DNA of 64,000 nucleotides, from contig NZ_JAPNOZ010000012.1 in the NCBI RefSeq assembly GCF_029955155.1, positions 1,061,753 to 1,125,752 of the forward strand. The letters are read 5' to 3'. The notes beneath the pieces were generated by a model, which worked only from the letters and a program-made list of their open reading frames with translations, made no database searches and was not told the origin of the DNA. This DNA comes from Psychrobacillus sp. NEAU-3TGS. Lineage in GTDB: Bacteria > Bacillota > Bacilli > Bacillales_A > Planococcaceae. Numbering within the stretch: the stretch's first letter is position 1; each line of letters begins with the position of its first letter. This document shows, one piece after another, positions 33,427-42,804 of the stretch. Position numbers and translations under genes: made by a program.

Positions 33427-33948
33427 ATGGGTTGTGGAAGAAATGAAGACGTAACTGATGTTACGAGACATGACAGAGGATGCGTTTGTGATGTTGTTCG
33501 TGCTATTAAAGACATTCAAGATCAAGCAACAAATGATGATTGTCCGCAATGTCCTACAAACTGTTTCTTAGAACCACTTGGAGGTCTTGTAAGTCCTGCT
33601 GCTCGTCATCGAGCGGACACACGAGTTTTCATGTTGTTAACTAAAGATGGCGATCCTTTTAAAGCATTTTTCCGTGACACAGATAACTGCGATAATGATT
33701 GCATCTCTGTCTTTTTCCGAGTGGAAGATATCTTTGACGGTTGTTGTGCAACATTACGCGTTCTTGAACCACTTGATGCGAACAGACATGAAGTTGATTT
33801 ATTGAACGAGTATGGTACTCAAATTAATTTAAGAAAACTTTGTAAAGTACGCAATTTTAGATTGACAGGTAGCTGTATTACAGTAGATTTAAATTGTTTC
33901 TGTGCAATTGAATGTGTAGCAGATGTATTTTTAAATGTATGTGACTGA
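33427..33948 (+). CDS. Spore coat protein of CotY/CotZ (ExsY) family
   Basis: 173 residues, Cys-rich (over a dozen Cys), with the family blocks CVCDVVRAIKDIQDQAT, CPQCPTNCF, PFKAFFRDTDNC, FFRVEDIFDGCCATLRVLEP and the end SCITVDLNCFCAIECVADVFL. CotY/CotZ proteins form a disulfide-crosslinked outermost crust layer. A very strong AAAGGAGGTG site precedes the ATG. It is divergent from the spoVA operon and monocistronic. Confidence 0.92.
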   Translation: MGCGRNEDVTDVTRHDRGCVCDVVRAIKDIQDQATNDDCPQCPTNCFLEPLGGLVSPAARHRADTRVFMLLTKDGDPFKAFFRDTDNCDNDCISVFFRVEDIFDGCCATLRVLEPLDANRHEVDLLNEYGTQINLRKLCKVRNFRLTGSCITVDLNCFCAIECVADVFLNVCD

Positions 33949-33972
33949 TCGTTTCATCTCGTAGTGTCTATT

Positions 33973-33999
33973 CCGTTCGGGCCAATCCCGAACGGTTTT
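33973..33999 (+). terminator. Terminator of cotY/cotZ-type gene
   Basis: The perfect arms CCGTTCGGG and CCCGAACGG are followed by TTTTG. Confidence 0.85.
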
Positions 34000-34024
34000 G
34001 TTGTAGAATTTTATACATATATTA

Positions 34025-34222
34025 GGGAAACTGTGCGGTAAATATCGGTGTCTCCCCCTAGCAAACTTGTTATTTTAAGAAATGGTTGCTCTCTTCGCCA
34101 ATTTGGTTGCTTTCCCAACGTACATCAAAGCGGTGGGGATGGCTCATCGCTCACCCCACGTAAGCGCCCGACTGCAGCGAAAATCAAAGCGCATTCTTCA
34201 GTCATCTCGTTACCGCACAGAT
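34025..34222. mobile_element. MITE-like GC-rich repeat element, copy A (degenerate)
   Basis: GAAACTGTGCGGTAA (34027-34041) and an inverted partner (TTACCGCACAG, 34210-34220) bound a segment that includes GGGGATGGCTCATCGCTCACCCCACG. Its right half resembles the right half of the element at 42284-42700. It has no coding capacity; the short frames inside it are not genes. It fills most of the 33949-34304 gap. Confidence 0.65.
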
Positions 34223-34267
34223 TCACTAAGATATCTATGTAAAATTGGTTTGATTATCTTTCTTATA

Positions 34268-34303
34268 CAAAAAACTATCCTGTTATAAGGATAGTTTGCT
34301 CTT
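34268..34303 (-). terminator. Terminator hairpin near the CotO-like gene
   Basis: AACTATCCT and AGGATAGTT form an 8-9 bp stem with A runs on one side and T runs on the other, just beyond the stop of the gene at 34305. Confidence 0.7.
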
Positions 34304-34304
34304 T

Positions 34305-34712
34305 TTATTTCATTTCTACTCCACGCCATATAATTCTTTCTACTTGTTCAACTGGATACGTCATAAGTTCTCCTGCTCCAACAAAAAAAGTTACTCGCCC
34401 GTCTTCTACTTTTTCCACTTCACCTTGAAGCAGCGAACCATCCTCAAAATGGAATACTAATGGACGATATACTTTTCGCTGAAATGGCTTCGCTAAAAAT
34501 TTCAGCTTTTCAAAAATGGCTACTGTCTTATCGGTCATACTCGTACGTAATTCATAGATAGAAGTGCTTTCATCTTGCACTCGTACTTGTTCTTGGACTT
34601 TTTCTATCACTTGCTCTTCCATTTGTATATCTACTTTTTCACGAGGAGGAAGATGGAAAACCGGCGGACCTTTTATATAGATTAAAGGATCATTATAAAT
34701 GTTCACAGCCAC
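34305..34712 (-). CDS. CotO-like spore coat protein
   Basis: 135 residues. The N-terminal half has a Pro-rich YIKGPPVFHLPPREK segment and a charged helix. The C-terminal half holds a small domain (RPLVFHFEDGSLLQGEVEKVEDGRV ... YPVEQVERIIW) like the one that ends CotO proteins. CotO is an outer-coat/encasement protein and in B. subtilis lies beside cotZ/cotY, as here. The match is by pattern and position; it might be another coat-associated family. Confidence 0.5.
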   Translation of the reverse strand: MAVNIYNDPLIYIKGPPVFHLPPREKVDIQMEEQVIEKVQEQVRVQDESTSIYELRTSMTDKTVAIFEKLKFLAKPFQRKVYRPLVFHFEDGSLLQGEVEKVEDGRVTFFVGAGELMTYPVEQVERIIWRGVEMK

Positions 34713-34756
34713 ATCCTTTTTCCTTTACTTTATGCATTTAGCTAAAATAATGTGAA

Positions 34757-36127
34757 CTACACCTGTAATGAAGAAATAAAGACCGTCGCAAGGCCAAGAT
34801 AAATTAATATACTAATGACGTCATTGATCGTAGTAATAAACGGTCCCGATGCAACAGCTGGATCTATTTTCATACGCTGAATCAATAAAGGAATAAACGA
34901 ACCACAAATTGTCGCTACAAAAATAGAAACAAAAATCGCTGCCCCGACTAATAATCCAATTAATAGATCATGCTTCCAGAAGAAAACAATACCTACTACA
35001 ATAATTCCACATAATATTCCTGTAGTTAAACCAGTCCCAGCCTCTCTAGCAAGCAGTTTCAGCTTACTTTGCTTCTCGATATCACCTGTAGCAATCCCTC
35101 TAATAGCAACAGCTAAAGCCTGAGTACCACTATTTCCAGCGGTACCTGATATTAATGGGATAAAAACTGCGAGTAATGCAACTTTTTCTAACGTTTCTGT
35201 AAACACACTCATCAGACTTGCGGTCATCATCCCTAAAAATAGCAAAATAATAAGCCATGGCAGTCTTTTTTTTGCTGCTTGAAATGGATTTTTATCAAAT
35301 GTATCCATATCCGATACACCGGCAAGTTTGGAGTAATCATCCGATGCTTCTTCATCTAATACGTCGATAATATCATCGACTGTAACGATCCCAAGTAGAT
35401 GTTGTTCAAAATCGACTACCGGTACTGCTAAGAAATCATAGTCTTTAATCATATGTGCTACTTCTTCTTGATCAGCACTAACTAAAACGCTAACGACGCG
35501 TTCGTTCATAATATCTTTAATAAGCGTATCTTCATCTGCAATGATTAAATCACGAAGGGAAATAACCCCAGTTAATTGATGATCCTCACTTACAACAAAC
35601 ATATAATAAATAGTTTCAGCTTTGGGTGCTTCGTTTCTAAGTATGGTCATTGCAGACCGACATGTGGAGGTTTCTGGAATGGCAACATATTCAGTTGTCA
35701 TAATTGATCCTGCTGTATATTCCTCATAATGGAGAAGGTCTTTAATCTCTTGTGCAGATTCTACATCCATTATACTTAAATAGCTAGCGACTTGATCTTT
35801 TCCTAACTCATTCAGTACGTCAACTGCATTATCAGCGTACATATAGGAAAGCATGTCTGCTGCATAGGTTTTATCCATTTCCTTTAAGTAAAAGTCATAT
35901 TGTTCTTCTTCAAACTTTGTCGCTTCAAATAGCTCGGCCATTTCTTGAGGAGATAGGTAATGAAAGATTTTCTTTCGTATTTCTGGATCCACCTTTTCAA
36001 AAAATAGCGATTGATCGTATGGATGTAATTGCATAAATTCTTCTCTAAATGCATCCATTAAATCATTACTTAAGAATTCAATTAAATTTGATTCTTCTAA
36101 TTGTAGTTGATTCATTTCTTCTTTCAC
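34757..36127 (-). CDS. mgtE: Magnesium transporter MgtE
   Basis: 456 residues: a helical N domain (FFEKVDPEIRKKIFHYLSPQEMAELFE), two CBS domains (GSIMTTEYVAIPE; IKDIMNERVVSVL), the plug helix and five membrane helices with the pore motif PLISGTAGNSGTQALAVAIRGIA. MgtE is a dimeric Mg2+ channel closed by Mg2+ binding to its cytosolic domain. The raw ORF runs 30 codons further upstream; GAAGGAGGG 6 bases before the GTG at 36127 fixes the start and gives the usual family length. Confidence 0.92.
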   Translation of the reverse strand: MKEEMNQLQLEESNLIEFLSNDLMDAFREEFMQLHPYDQSLFFEKVDPEIRKKIFHYLSPQEMAELFEATKFEEEQYDFYLKEMDKTYAADMLSYMYADNAVDVLNELGKDQVASYLSIMDVESAQEIKDLLHYEEYTAGSIMTTEYVAIPETSTCRSAMTILRNEAPKAETIYYMFVVSEDHQLTGVISLRDLIIADEDTLIKDIMNERVVSVLVSADQEEVAHMIKDYDFLAVPVVDFEQHLLGIVTVDDIIDVLDEEASDDYSKLAGVSDMDTFDKNPFQAAKKRLPWLIILLFLGMMTASLMSVFTETLEKVALLAVFIPLISGTAGNSGTQALAVAIRGIATGDIEKQSKLKLLAREAGTGLTTGILCGIIVVGIVFFWKHDLLIGLLVGAAIFVSIFVATICGSFIPLLIQRMKIDPAVASGPFITTINDVISILIYLGLATVFISSLQV

Positions 36128-36316
36128 ACTTTTCCCTCCTTCCAATGTTCCTCTCTCATTGTATGGGCTTAAAAACGAATAAGCAACCTCTTTCACATAA
36201 AAAGGGTGTTGCTCCAACTTGTATTATTCCCCGGGAAATCATTCCGAAACGCTCCTCCTAGAACCGCCAATACAATTTAGCGGCTCTACTACGTAGTATC
36301 CCCACACTAAATGGAG

Positions 36317-36362
36317 AAAACCACTAGATTCCCTGTTAGACAGGATTATTTAGTGGTTTTAA
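36317..36362 (-). terminator. Terminator of the relQ-nadK-rluD operon
   Basis: AAAACCACTA and TAGTGGTTTT form a dyad that includes the last codons of the rluD-like gene; TTTT follows on the minus strand. Confidence 0.7.
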
Positions 36363-37261
36363 AAGGTATAATATTCTCCATATCTTGTGGAAAAGGGGAA
36401 GTTATTTTTAATGATTCGCCTGAAAATGGGTGGATTAATTTTAGCTCTCTAGCGTGCAATGCTTGTCTTTGTATGAACTTTAAGCTGCCACCATATAAAT
36501 CGTCTCCTATTAAAGGATGTCCGATTGACATCATATGTACACGAATTTGATGCGTTCTACCAGTATGCAACTGCAATCTAACATGTGTAAGTTCTTCACC
36601 TTCCAAGTGAAACCGATTTAAAACTTGTACAGAGGTTTTAGCATATTTGCCTTCTGGCGATATGAAACGTTCAATAATACTGCCATCTTTTCGCCCGATC
36701 GGAGCATCAATAGTAAAGGCATCTTCTTTTATAAATCCATGTACAATTGCTTCATAGTCTCTGGAAATGGTGCCTGCTTTTTGCATCTCACTCAATAAAT
36801 GATGCGCATGGCGATGCTTTGCTACACAGATTACTCCCGAAGTATCTTTATCTAGTCTGGTCACGATATGAACAGTAGAGGAGATGCCACTTTCAGCAAA
36901 ATAGCCTGCCACGAAATTCGCAACTGTTCCGCGTGGATGTTCACGTGAAGGGATCGTGCTGACGTCCCGCCTCTTTTGAAAAAATTAATATATGATCATC
37001 TTCAAATAGAATGGGGAAATCTCCTTTTTGCGAGATTAAGCCTTCGCTTTTCTTCTCCTCTGGAAATATGATTGTCACGATATCGCCGGTTTCCAAAGTA
37101 TGCCTAACCGTTTTTTCTTCCCCGTTAACAAGTATCTTGCCGCCTTCATATTTAATACTAGTCAACGCTTTTTTCGAAATACCATACTGTTTAATGGCAT
37201 CTCGAAGTATCACTGGAGCTTCTTTTATTTCGAAAGATAAAGTTATTCGTTGATTAATCAT
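36346..37261 (-). pseudogene. RluA/RluD family pseudouridine synthase, one-base insertion
   Basis: The frame starting at 37261 gives an S4-like RNA-binding domain and breaks at KEAGRQHDPFT. The +1 frame continues as STIPSREHPRGTVANFVAGYF and then HIVTRLDKDTSGVICVAKH (catalytic Asp motif RLDKDTSG), and so on to the end at 36346. Removing the C at 36964 (minus strand) restores KEAGVSTIPSREHPRG, the expected family sequence, with about 304 residues in all. It modifies uridine in rRNA or tRNA. Its start overlaps nadK by 8 bases, as third gene after relQ and nadK. Confidence 0.85.
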
Positions 37262-38063
37262 TTTTCAGGTCACTATCAATGAAGGAATCGTGAACTCGTT
37301 GCCAAAACGGAAAAGATCTGAACCTTGCAAAACGAATTTTTTCGTCCGCTACCCGGTATTTTATCGACTGCACATCTTTGTGTAGTAAATGTAAATGATC
37401 AATCGTCACCATAAAATCTGGGCCTTTTACCGGCTTCAATAAACAGGTATGATGTTTAGGTAATACAAGAGAAGATCCAACTGTCCGGAAAACCCGATTA
37501 TTAATAGATGCAATTTCTGCAAGTTGCATTGCTTCTAAAGAAGGATGCACGATCGCCCCACCTAGCGCTTTGTTATAGGCTGTACTGCCAGATGGTGTTG
37601 ACATACATAGCCCGTCTCCTCTAAATCGTTCAAAGGGCTTGCCATTTAACTCAACATCCATCACTAATGTTACATCCGGAGATTTTACAGTCGATTCATT
37701 AACAGCAAGATACACGGAGCTATCTTCTTCATGTCGATAGTTAATCGTAACTTCTAGGAGAGGATATTCAATGACTTCGAATTCTTTTTGGGCAATGCTA
37801 ATGACGAGCTTTTCGATTTCCACTGGTTTCCAGTCTGCATAAAAACCTAAATGCCCCGTATGAATTCCAACAAAAGCAACAGTACGCGTTAAATGCTTAT
37901 ATTTGTGGAAAGCATGTAATAACGTTCCATCTCCTCCTATCGATAAAACAATATCAGGGTTTTCCTCATCCAATACTAATCCAAAATCAACTAAATACTT
38001 TTTAGCCTTTTCCATTAAGCGATTGGATAAGTCATCATTTCGTGATTGAATAAAAAATTTCAT
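37254..38063 (-). CDS. nadK: NAD kinase
   Basis: 269 residues with the GGDG motif in [15 protein letters not shown], the NE/SxxxT signatures ([11 protein letters not shown]) and the catalytic loop [22 protein letters not shown]. It phosphorylates NAD to NADP. The ATG at 38063 overlaps the relQ stop (TGATG) with AAGGGG 9 bases upstream; the GTG at 38066 is less well placed. Same order as B. subtilis yjbM-nadF-yjbO. Confidence 0.93.
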   Translation of the reverse strand: MKFFIQSRNDDLSNRLMEKAKKYLVDFGLVLDEENPDIVLSIGGDGTLLHAFHKYKHLTRTVAFVGIHTGHLGFYADWKPVEIEKLVISIAQKEFEVIEYPLLEVTINYRHEEDSSVYLAVNESTVKSPDVTLVMDVELNGKPFERFRGDGLCMSTPSGSTAYNKALGGAIVHPSLEAMQLAEIASINNRVFRTVGSSLVLPKHHTCLLKPVKGPDFMVTIDHLHLLHKDVQSIKYRVADEKIRFARFRSFPFWQRVHDSFIDSDLKND

Positions 38064-38740
38064 CACGCACGTCCCCTTTCTTCTTTTTGGCCTTCATGAA
38101 TTCTTGGTGTAGATAGCTCTTTATATTCACTAAAATATTTTTGGGCATCTTGTATTTCACCGCGTATTAACGACATTTCCTCATCTAAACGAAAAGCTGC
38201 TTCCGCTGCATACTGCAGACGTTTTTTTATCTCCTCTGGAAATATCCCTTTATACTTATAATTTAGCGAATGTTCAATTGACGCCCAAAAATTCATGGCA
38301 AGTGTCCGGATTTGTATCTCCGCTAAAATATGGACTTCTCCATGAATTGTTTGAACCGGATAATCAATAATGACATGATATGACCTGTATCCGCTTTGCT
38401 TTTTATGAGAAATATAATCTCGTTCCTCTACCACTTTAATATCTTTTCTTGCACGTAGTAGTTCTACCACATGCTCGATATCATCGACAAACTGGCACAT
38501 CATACGAAGGCCCGCAATATCAGGTATTTCTTTTGCTAACGTCTCGGAAGGTTCGAATGCGATACCTTTAATAAGTGACTTGTCATAAATACTTGCAAGC
38601 GGCTTAACACGTCCCGTAACAAATTCTATTGGCGAGTTTGTATTTTCAATTTCATATTGTGTGCGCATTCCTTTTAGCTTTACTTTTAACTCGGAAACTG
38701 CTTGCTTGTAAGGCTCTAAAAAACGTTCCCATTGACCCAT
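38063..38740 (-). CDS. relQ: Small alarmone synthetase RelQ (YjbM/SasB)
   Basis: 225 residues, a stand-alone (p)ppGpp synthetase domain without hydrolase or TGS parts. It shows [75 protein letters not shown] and a helical tail. RelQ makes ppGpp from GTP/GDP and ATP and is allosterically driven by pppGpp. First gene of the relQ-nadK-rluD operon. Confidence 0.93.
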   Translation of the reverse strand: MGQWERFLEPYKQAVSELKVKLKGMRTQYEIENTNSPIEFVTGRVKPLASIYDKSLIKGIAFEPSETLAKEIPDIAGLRMMCQFVDDIEHVVELLRARKDIKVVEERDYISHKKQSGYRSYHVIIDYPVQTIHGEVHILAEIQIRTLAMNFWASIEHSLNYKYKGIFPEEIKKRLQYAAEAAFRLDEEMSLIRGEIQDAQKYFSEYKELSTPRIHEGQKEERGRA

Positions 38741-38759
38741 ATACTCACCTACATTTCAC

Positions 38760-39167
38760 TCATGCTTTTAATATTTCTTCAAACGCTTCTTCTACCGCTT
38801 TGGAAAATTCGACACCATAGTTATCATTTCCTTCAATATTAAAAATCAGCATTTCCAGTTCTTCCTTAAAATTTATTAAGGTTAGTTCAATATTTCCGAA
38901 CTGTAATGTCGGATCATCTTCCGCTTTTAATGTATTAACTAATAATGGCCATACAGCTTGTCCAAATTTTACATAATGATACCCATCTTCATCTTCTAAT
39001 AGGTACACAAATGACAACGAGTCGGAATCGGTAATCATTCGGCCTCCCGCATTTATACTTGGTTTGTCCGGTGTTACCTCTAATGTAAAACGTATATCAT
39101 TTTCTAGTTGCACGCCACTGTGCACGTTATAAGTAATAGGCAAAATAAATCTTTCCTTTCTGTCCAT
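38760..39167 (-). CDS. UPF0738 family protein (YjbL-like)
   Basis: 135 residues with the family core DSDSLSFVYLLEDEDGYHYV, KFGQAVWPLLVNTLKA and an NYGVEFSKAVEEAFEEIL end. Function unknown; its position between relQ and the CYTH gene is as for yjbL in B. subtilis. It lies 19 bases before relQ, so co-transcription with relQ-nadK-rluD is possible. Confidence 0.8.
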   Translation of the reverse strand: MDRKERFILPITYNVHSGVQLENDIRFTLEVTPDKPSINAGGRMITDSDSLSFVYLLEDEDGYHYVKFGQAVWPLLVNTLKAEDDPTLQFGNIELTLINFKEELEMLIFNIEGNDNYGVEFSKAVEEAFEEILKA

Positions 39168-39242
39168 TCTTTCACTATTTTAACATATTGAAACTCCTTG
39201 CAAACCGTCTATAATAGAAATAATAAGAAAGGTAGTGAAATT

Positions 39243-39818
39243 GTGCACTCTGAACGTGAAATCGAATTTAAGAACCTACTTACAAAAGAAGAATTTCAAG
39301 GATTAGTTTCCTTTTTAGGCTTAACATCTACCAACTTCCAAACACAAACAAATTACTATTTTGATACACCAGAAAGCTATTTTAAAGAAAACAAAATGGG
39401 ATTTAGATTACGTGTATTACCTAACCGCAATGAATTAACTTTAAAAATACCAGTACAGGAACATGTAATGGAAGAAAAAACTGTCGTACTATCAAATGAT
39501 GAACGTGATGCTATTATTGACGAATCACGCTTCCCAGCTGTCTCATTTTTGGAGCAAATAAAAGATAAAGGACCATTAACATGTATCGGACGTATGCAAA
39601 CAGATCGAGCAAAAATCGCGTACAAAAAGGGGACACTTTTTTTGGATCACTCCTTTTATAGTCGTATAGAAGATTTTGAGGTAGAATATGAATGTGGAGA
39701 TGTCGAAAATGGGCAGAAAGTTTTTCTACAATTATTAGAAGAAAACCATATTCCCCTCCGAACTACTGATAAAAAAATTGCTCGCCTTATGAAATATAAC
39801 AATTCGTTGAAAGGTTGA
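39243..39818 (+). CDS. CYTH-domain triphosphate tunnel enzyme (YjbK-like)
   Basis: 191 residues. The CYTH signature EIEFKN (ExExK) sits at the very N-terminus, followed by alternating charged strands lining the tunnel (GFRLRVLPNRNELTLKIP, DRAKIAYKKG, DFEVEYECGD). Family members hydrolyse inorganic or organic triphosphates with Mg2+/Mn2+; YjbK's substrate is uncertain. The GTG start at 39243 behind AAGAAAGG puts ExExK at residues 4-9, as in relatives. Confidence 0.87.
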   Translation: MHSEREIEFKNLLTKEEFQGLVSFLGLTSTNFQTQTNYYFDTPESYFKENKMGFRLRVLPNRNELTLKIPVQEHVMEEKTVVLSNDERDAIIDESRFPAVSFLEQIKDKGPLTCIGRMQTDRAKIAYKKGTLFLDHSFYSRIEDFEVEYECGDVENGQKVFLQLLEENHIPLRTTDKKIARLMKYNNSLKG

Positions 39819-39824
39819 TACCTA

Positions 39825-40475
39825 ATGGATATTCAATCCCTTAAAACACTCATGGAAATAAATGCAATGCAGACGCTCGGAAGTGTACAAAGTTCGCTAA
39901 ACACTTCACCTGCTTCCTTATTTTCTGACATGTTAGGACAGGTACTACAAAGCGATGAAAATAATACGGCTTTGGGCAACGGGAACTCCTTCTATTATAA
40001 TGGCAATTCCCCTGTTTTTAAGCCTTCAAACCTTGCATTTCAAAATGAAAGTTTAATGAATGCTATTGCTAATTATGCACCTTCAGAAACGATGAAATCC
40101 TCCGATTTTGATGACATTATAAAGCGTGCAGCGAAAAACTATAATGTACCAGAAAAACTAATATCATCCGTCATTAAACAAGAATCTAATTTTAATCCAT
40201 CAGCTGTAAGTTCAGCTGGTGCATCAGGTTTAATGCAATTGATGCCTGGTACAGCAAAATACTTAGGTGTAGCGAATATTTTAGACCCTGAGCAAAATGT
40301 AATGGGCGGTGCAAAGTACTTACGCCAAATGCTCGATCAGTTTAATGGGGACACCGAAGTAGCACTCGCTGCCTATAACGCAGGACCGGGAGCAGTAAAA
40401 AAATATGGCGGAATCCCCCCATATAAAGAAACACAAAATTATGTTCAAAAAGTATTAAACTATTACCAAGCATAA
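39825..40475 (+). CDS. Lytic transglycosylase, SLT domain (YjbJ-like)
   Basis: 216 residues. The first 100 are Ser/Asn-rich with no signal peptide. The last 110 are a Slt70-type domain: VPEKLISSVIKQESNFNP (catalytic Glu), SAGASGLMQLMPGTAKYLG, ALAAYNAGPGAVKKYGGIP. It should cleave peptidoglycan glycan strands. It lies 6 bases after the CYTH gene, so the two form an operon. Lack of an export signal is typical for this family and unexplained. Confidence 0.87.
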   Translation: MDIQSLKTLMEINAMQTLGSVQSSLNTSPASLFSDMLGQVLQSDENNTALGNGNSFYYNGNSPVFKPSNLAFQNESLMNAIANYAPSETMKSSDFDDIIKRAAKNYNVPEKLISSVIKQESNFNPSAVSSAGASGLMQLMPGTAKYLGVANILDPEQNVMGGAKYLRQMLDQFNGDTEVALAAYNAGPGAVKKYGGIPPYKETQNYVQKVLNYYQA

Positions 40476-40481
40476 TATCGC

Positions 40482-40506
40482 CACGACCTTTTTAGGTCGT
40501 TTTTAT
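40482..40506 (+). terminator. Short terminator after the transglycosylase gene
   Basis: ACGACC and GGTCGT arms are followed by T5. Confidence 0.7.
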
Positions 40507-40584
40507 ATGGCAATCTAATTATTTGAGATAATTCTTTGGGATTGATAGAATGATATTAGTGCTAAAACAAAGGAGTAACGAATT

Positions 40585-40980
40585 ATGACACAAAAACCAA
40601 TACTTCCTTACGATGAGATTGGAGCAGAGAAACTATCCGAGCTTGTCGATACGTTTTACAGTAATGTTGCAAAACATCCATTGCTAAAGCCTATTTTTCC
40701 AGATGATTTAACCGAGACCGCTAGAAAACAGAAACAATTTTTAACACAATATCTGGGTGGTCCCAATTTATATACAGAAGAGCACGGACATCCAATGATG
40801 AAAATGCGTCATAATCCGTTCCCGATTACACCTGAAAGAGCAACAGCTTGGCTTTCTTGCATGAGAGCTGCAATGGACACTGTTGGTCTAGAAGGTAAAG
40901 TGCGTGAAACTTTCTATCGAAGACTGGAGCTTACTGCCAACCACATGGTCAATCAAATGAGTCATGAGGAGGAACAATAG
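40585..40980 (+). CDS. Truncated haemoglobin (YjbI-like, group II)
   Basis: 131 residues with the 2-on-2 globin pattern: LVDTFYSNVAKHPLLKPIFP, KQFLTQYLGGPNLYTEEHGHPMM and the proximal His region MRHNPFPITPERATAWLSCM. It binds haem and O2 or NO. It is coupled to spxH (1-base overlap), the same pairing as yjbI-yjbH in B. subtilis, suggesting a joint role in redox or disulfide stress. Confidence 0.9.
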   Translation: MTQKPILPYDEIGAEKLSELVDTFYSNVAKHPLLKPIFPDDLTETARKQKQFLTQYLGGPNLYTEEHGHPMMKMRHNPFPITPERATAWLSCMRAAMDTVGLEGKVRETFYRRLELTANHMVNQMSHEEEQ

Positions 40981-41801
40981 TGACAAGAATACTCATTCCG
41001 ACTGAACCGATTACATCTCCTTTAGTAAACAAGCCACTTGAAATGTATGTATTTCTAGATCCCCTTTGCTCAGCTTGTTGGGAAATGCAACCGATTATTC
41101 GGAAATTGCAAGTTCAATACGGACAATATTTTACGATTAGAACGGTACTAAGTACACAGTTGAATAATTTAAATACTGTCTGCAACACGTCAAAGGAAGA
41201 AAAAAAGCAGATTCATTGTGAGTTTCCGGATATAGAGCATTCTGTATTCCCTTCCATTGCAGTAAAAGCTGCAGAGTTTCAAGGGAAAAAGGCTGCGCTT
41301 CGTTTTTTCAATAAAATACAAGAATACCTTTTCATTAAAACAAAAAATGTTACTTCCCTTTCTGTTTTGCAAGAAATAGCAAGTAAAGTCAACATTGATG
41401 TAGAAGAGTTCACACAAGATTTTAAATCAAGAGAATGTGCACGCTCTTTCCAAAGTGATTTATCCATCACTTCTGAAATGGATGTCACCACATTTCCAAG
41501 TATCGTATTTTTTAATGAAAACATAGAAGATGAAGGTATAAAAGTATCAGGCATTTATCCTTATGAAATTTATGTACAAATATTACAAGAAATGCTCTAT
41601 GAAATACCGGAAGTACAACAACCACCAGCACTCGAAAAGCTTTTTGATCGATTCCATTCCCTAACGACAAATGAAATTGCTAGCTATTATAATATTTCCG
41701 AACAACAAGCTGAACGAGAACTGAAAAAGCTACTTTTACTTCAAAAAGTTGAAAGATTAGTATTACCCGATGTTGTCATATGGCGATTAAAAAATAACTA
41801 A
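40980..41801 (+). CDS. spxH: SpxH/YjbH adaptor for ClpXP degradation of Spx
   Basis: 273 residues, a DsbA-like thioredoxin fold starting with the redox motif DPLCSACWEM (CxxC), followed by the helical insert and a C-terminal extension. SpxH delivers the regulator Spx to ClpXP; disulfide stress inactivates it. Its target gene spx lies 6 kb away in this window. The GTG start shares one base with the globin stop, with AGGAGG 7 bases upstream. Confidence 0.9.
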   Translation: MTRILIPTEPITSPLVNKPLEMYVFLDPLCSACWEMQPIIRKLQVQYGQYFTIRTVLSTQLNNLNTVCNTSKEEKKQIHCEFPDIEHSVFPSIAVKAAEFQGKKAALRFFNKIQEYLFIKTKNVTSLSVLQEIASKVNIDVEEFTQDFKSRECARSFQSDLSITSEMDVTTFPSIVFFNENIEDEGIKVSGIYPYEIYVQILQEMLYEIPEVQQPPALEKLFDRFHSLTTNEIASYYNISEQQAERELKKLLLLQKVERLVLPDVVIWRLKNN

Positions 41802-41841
41802 AAAAAGCTCCTCATCTACAATCGATGAGGAGCTTTTCTTT
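41801..41841 (+). terminator. Terminator of the yjbI-spxH operon
   Basis: AAAAGCTCCTCATC and GATGAGGAGCTTTT form a perfect stem with A/T flanks. Confidence 0.9.
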
Positions 41842-42283
41842 GCCCGATTTCATATATGTATATACTTTTTCCATGTCTGTTGATTAACCAATTTTCATGA
41901 GGCATTGGCATTTAATCAGAATCCCATTTTCCGATTGTATGTTTTTAGTATACTTTAGATCCTGAGCATATCACTATTTTCAATTTATCTTGTAGGGAAA
42001 TTGAAACAATTTCTTTTTCCAATAGAAAAGACCCTTTCCTCAGTTAGGAAAGGGTCTTTTCGTTTTACAAAGGGGATGGGAGAAATGTTCACGTTCAAAC
42101 AAAGGGGTGTATGTTATCTTGTGATTTATTTCACACTCTTACTTTAACATGCTCCCTAAAGAAATACAATATATTAGCTTGCATTTTCACAAATTCGTCA
42201 TACATTAGACGTCATACCTTTTTAAGTCTTCAGATGACTGGATTTTAGGTGAGCTTTAATGCCCTGGTTGATCGGATAATGCA
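41842..42283. other. Non-coding interval with a second perfect hairpin
   Basis: No gene is supported here. AAAAGACCCTTTCCT (42026-42040) and its exact complement (42046-42060) form a terminator-like stem with T/A runs on both sides. No coding region ends there on either strand, so it may close an unannotated small RNA. The rest is AT-rich without clear structure. Confidence 0.5.
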
Positions 42284-42700
42284 CATAATAGGGAAACTGT
42301 GCGGTAAGGCTTCATTGGGTGTCCGTCGTGATTTTCGCTACAGGGTGGACGCTTTGTGCGGGCACGGCTTCAATCTCCTCGTCGCTCACGCTTGAGTCGC
42401 CACCCTTTCGCTACAATCCAGTAGAGTTTGCTAATTACTAAGAAATGATGTACTTGATCTCGTACTAGATTGTTTTCTATAGGGAAAACCTATCAGTATT
42501 TGAATAAGATTTACTTTAGATTATTAGCAAGTTCTATTGATTGAAGCGCAAGGCGGCGACTCCCGTGGGATTTAGCGAGACAGGTGAGACCCCGCACGTA
42601 GCGTTAGCGGAGGAGGAGGCTCACTGCTCGCCCCACGGAAAGCGTGCGCCTGGAGCGGAAATTATGGCGGACATCTTTACCTCGCAGTTTCCCTATAATG
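42284..42700. mobile_element. MITE-like element B: two inverted GC-rich repeat units inside 26-bp terminal inverted repeats
   Basis: The ends CATAATAGGGAAACTG... (42284-42309) and its complement (42675-42700) match at 22 of 26 positions. Inside are two inverted copies of a GC-rich unit: a shorter one at about 42329-42417 and a longer one at about 42537-42668. The longer one has the GGCGACTCCCGTGGGA ... GCCCCACGGAAAGCG pattern, which I recognise as a common Bacillales interspersed repeat. No transposase. Composition is far richer in G+C than its neighbours. Confidence 0.75.
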
Positions 42701-42754
42701 CTATTCTAAAAAAGTTATCTACATATCTAAATATTCCACAGTTTTCTAACCAAC

Positions 42755-42792
42755 AAAAAAGGCCAAACTGGATGAATCTTCAGTTTAGCCTT
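42755..42792 (-). terminator. Terminator of pepF
   Basis: AAGGCTAAACTG and CAGTTTGGCCTT (minus strand) are followed by T6. Confidence 0.8.
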
Positions 42793-42804
42793 CTTCAAAC
42801 TATT

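Noticed and set aside
34048-34288. Plus-strand ORFs of 64 and 68 codons
   Set aside because: They lie within the degenerate repeat element, have no ribosome site, and overlap each other in different frames.
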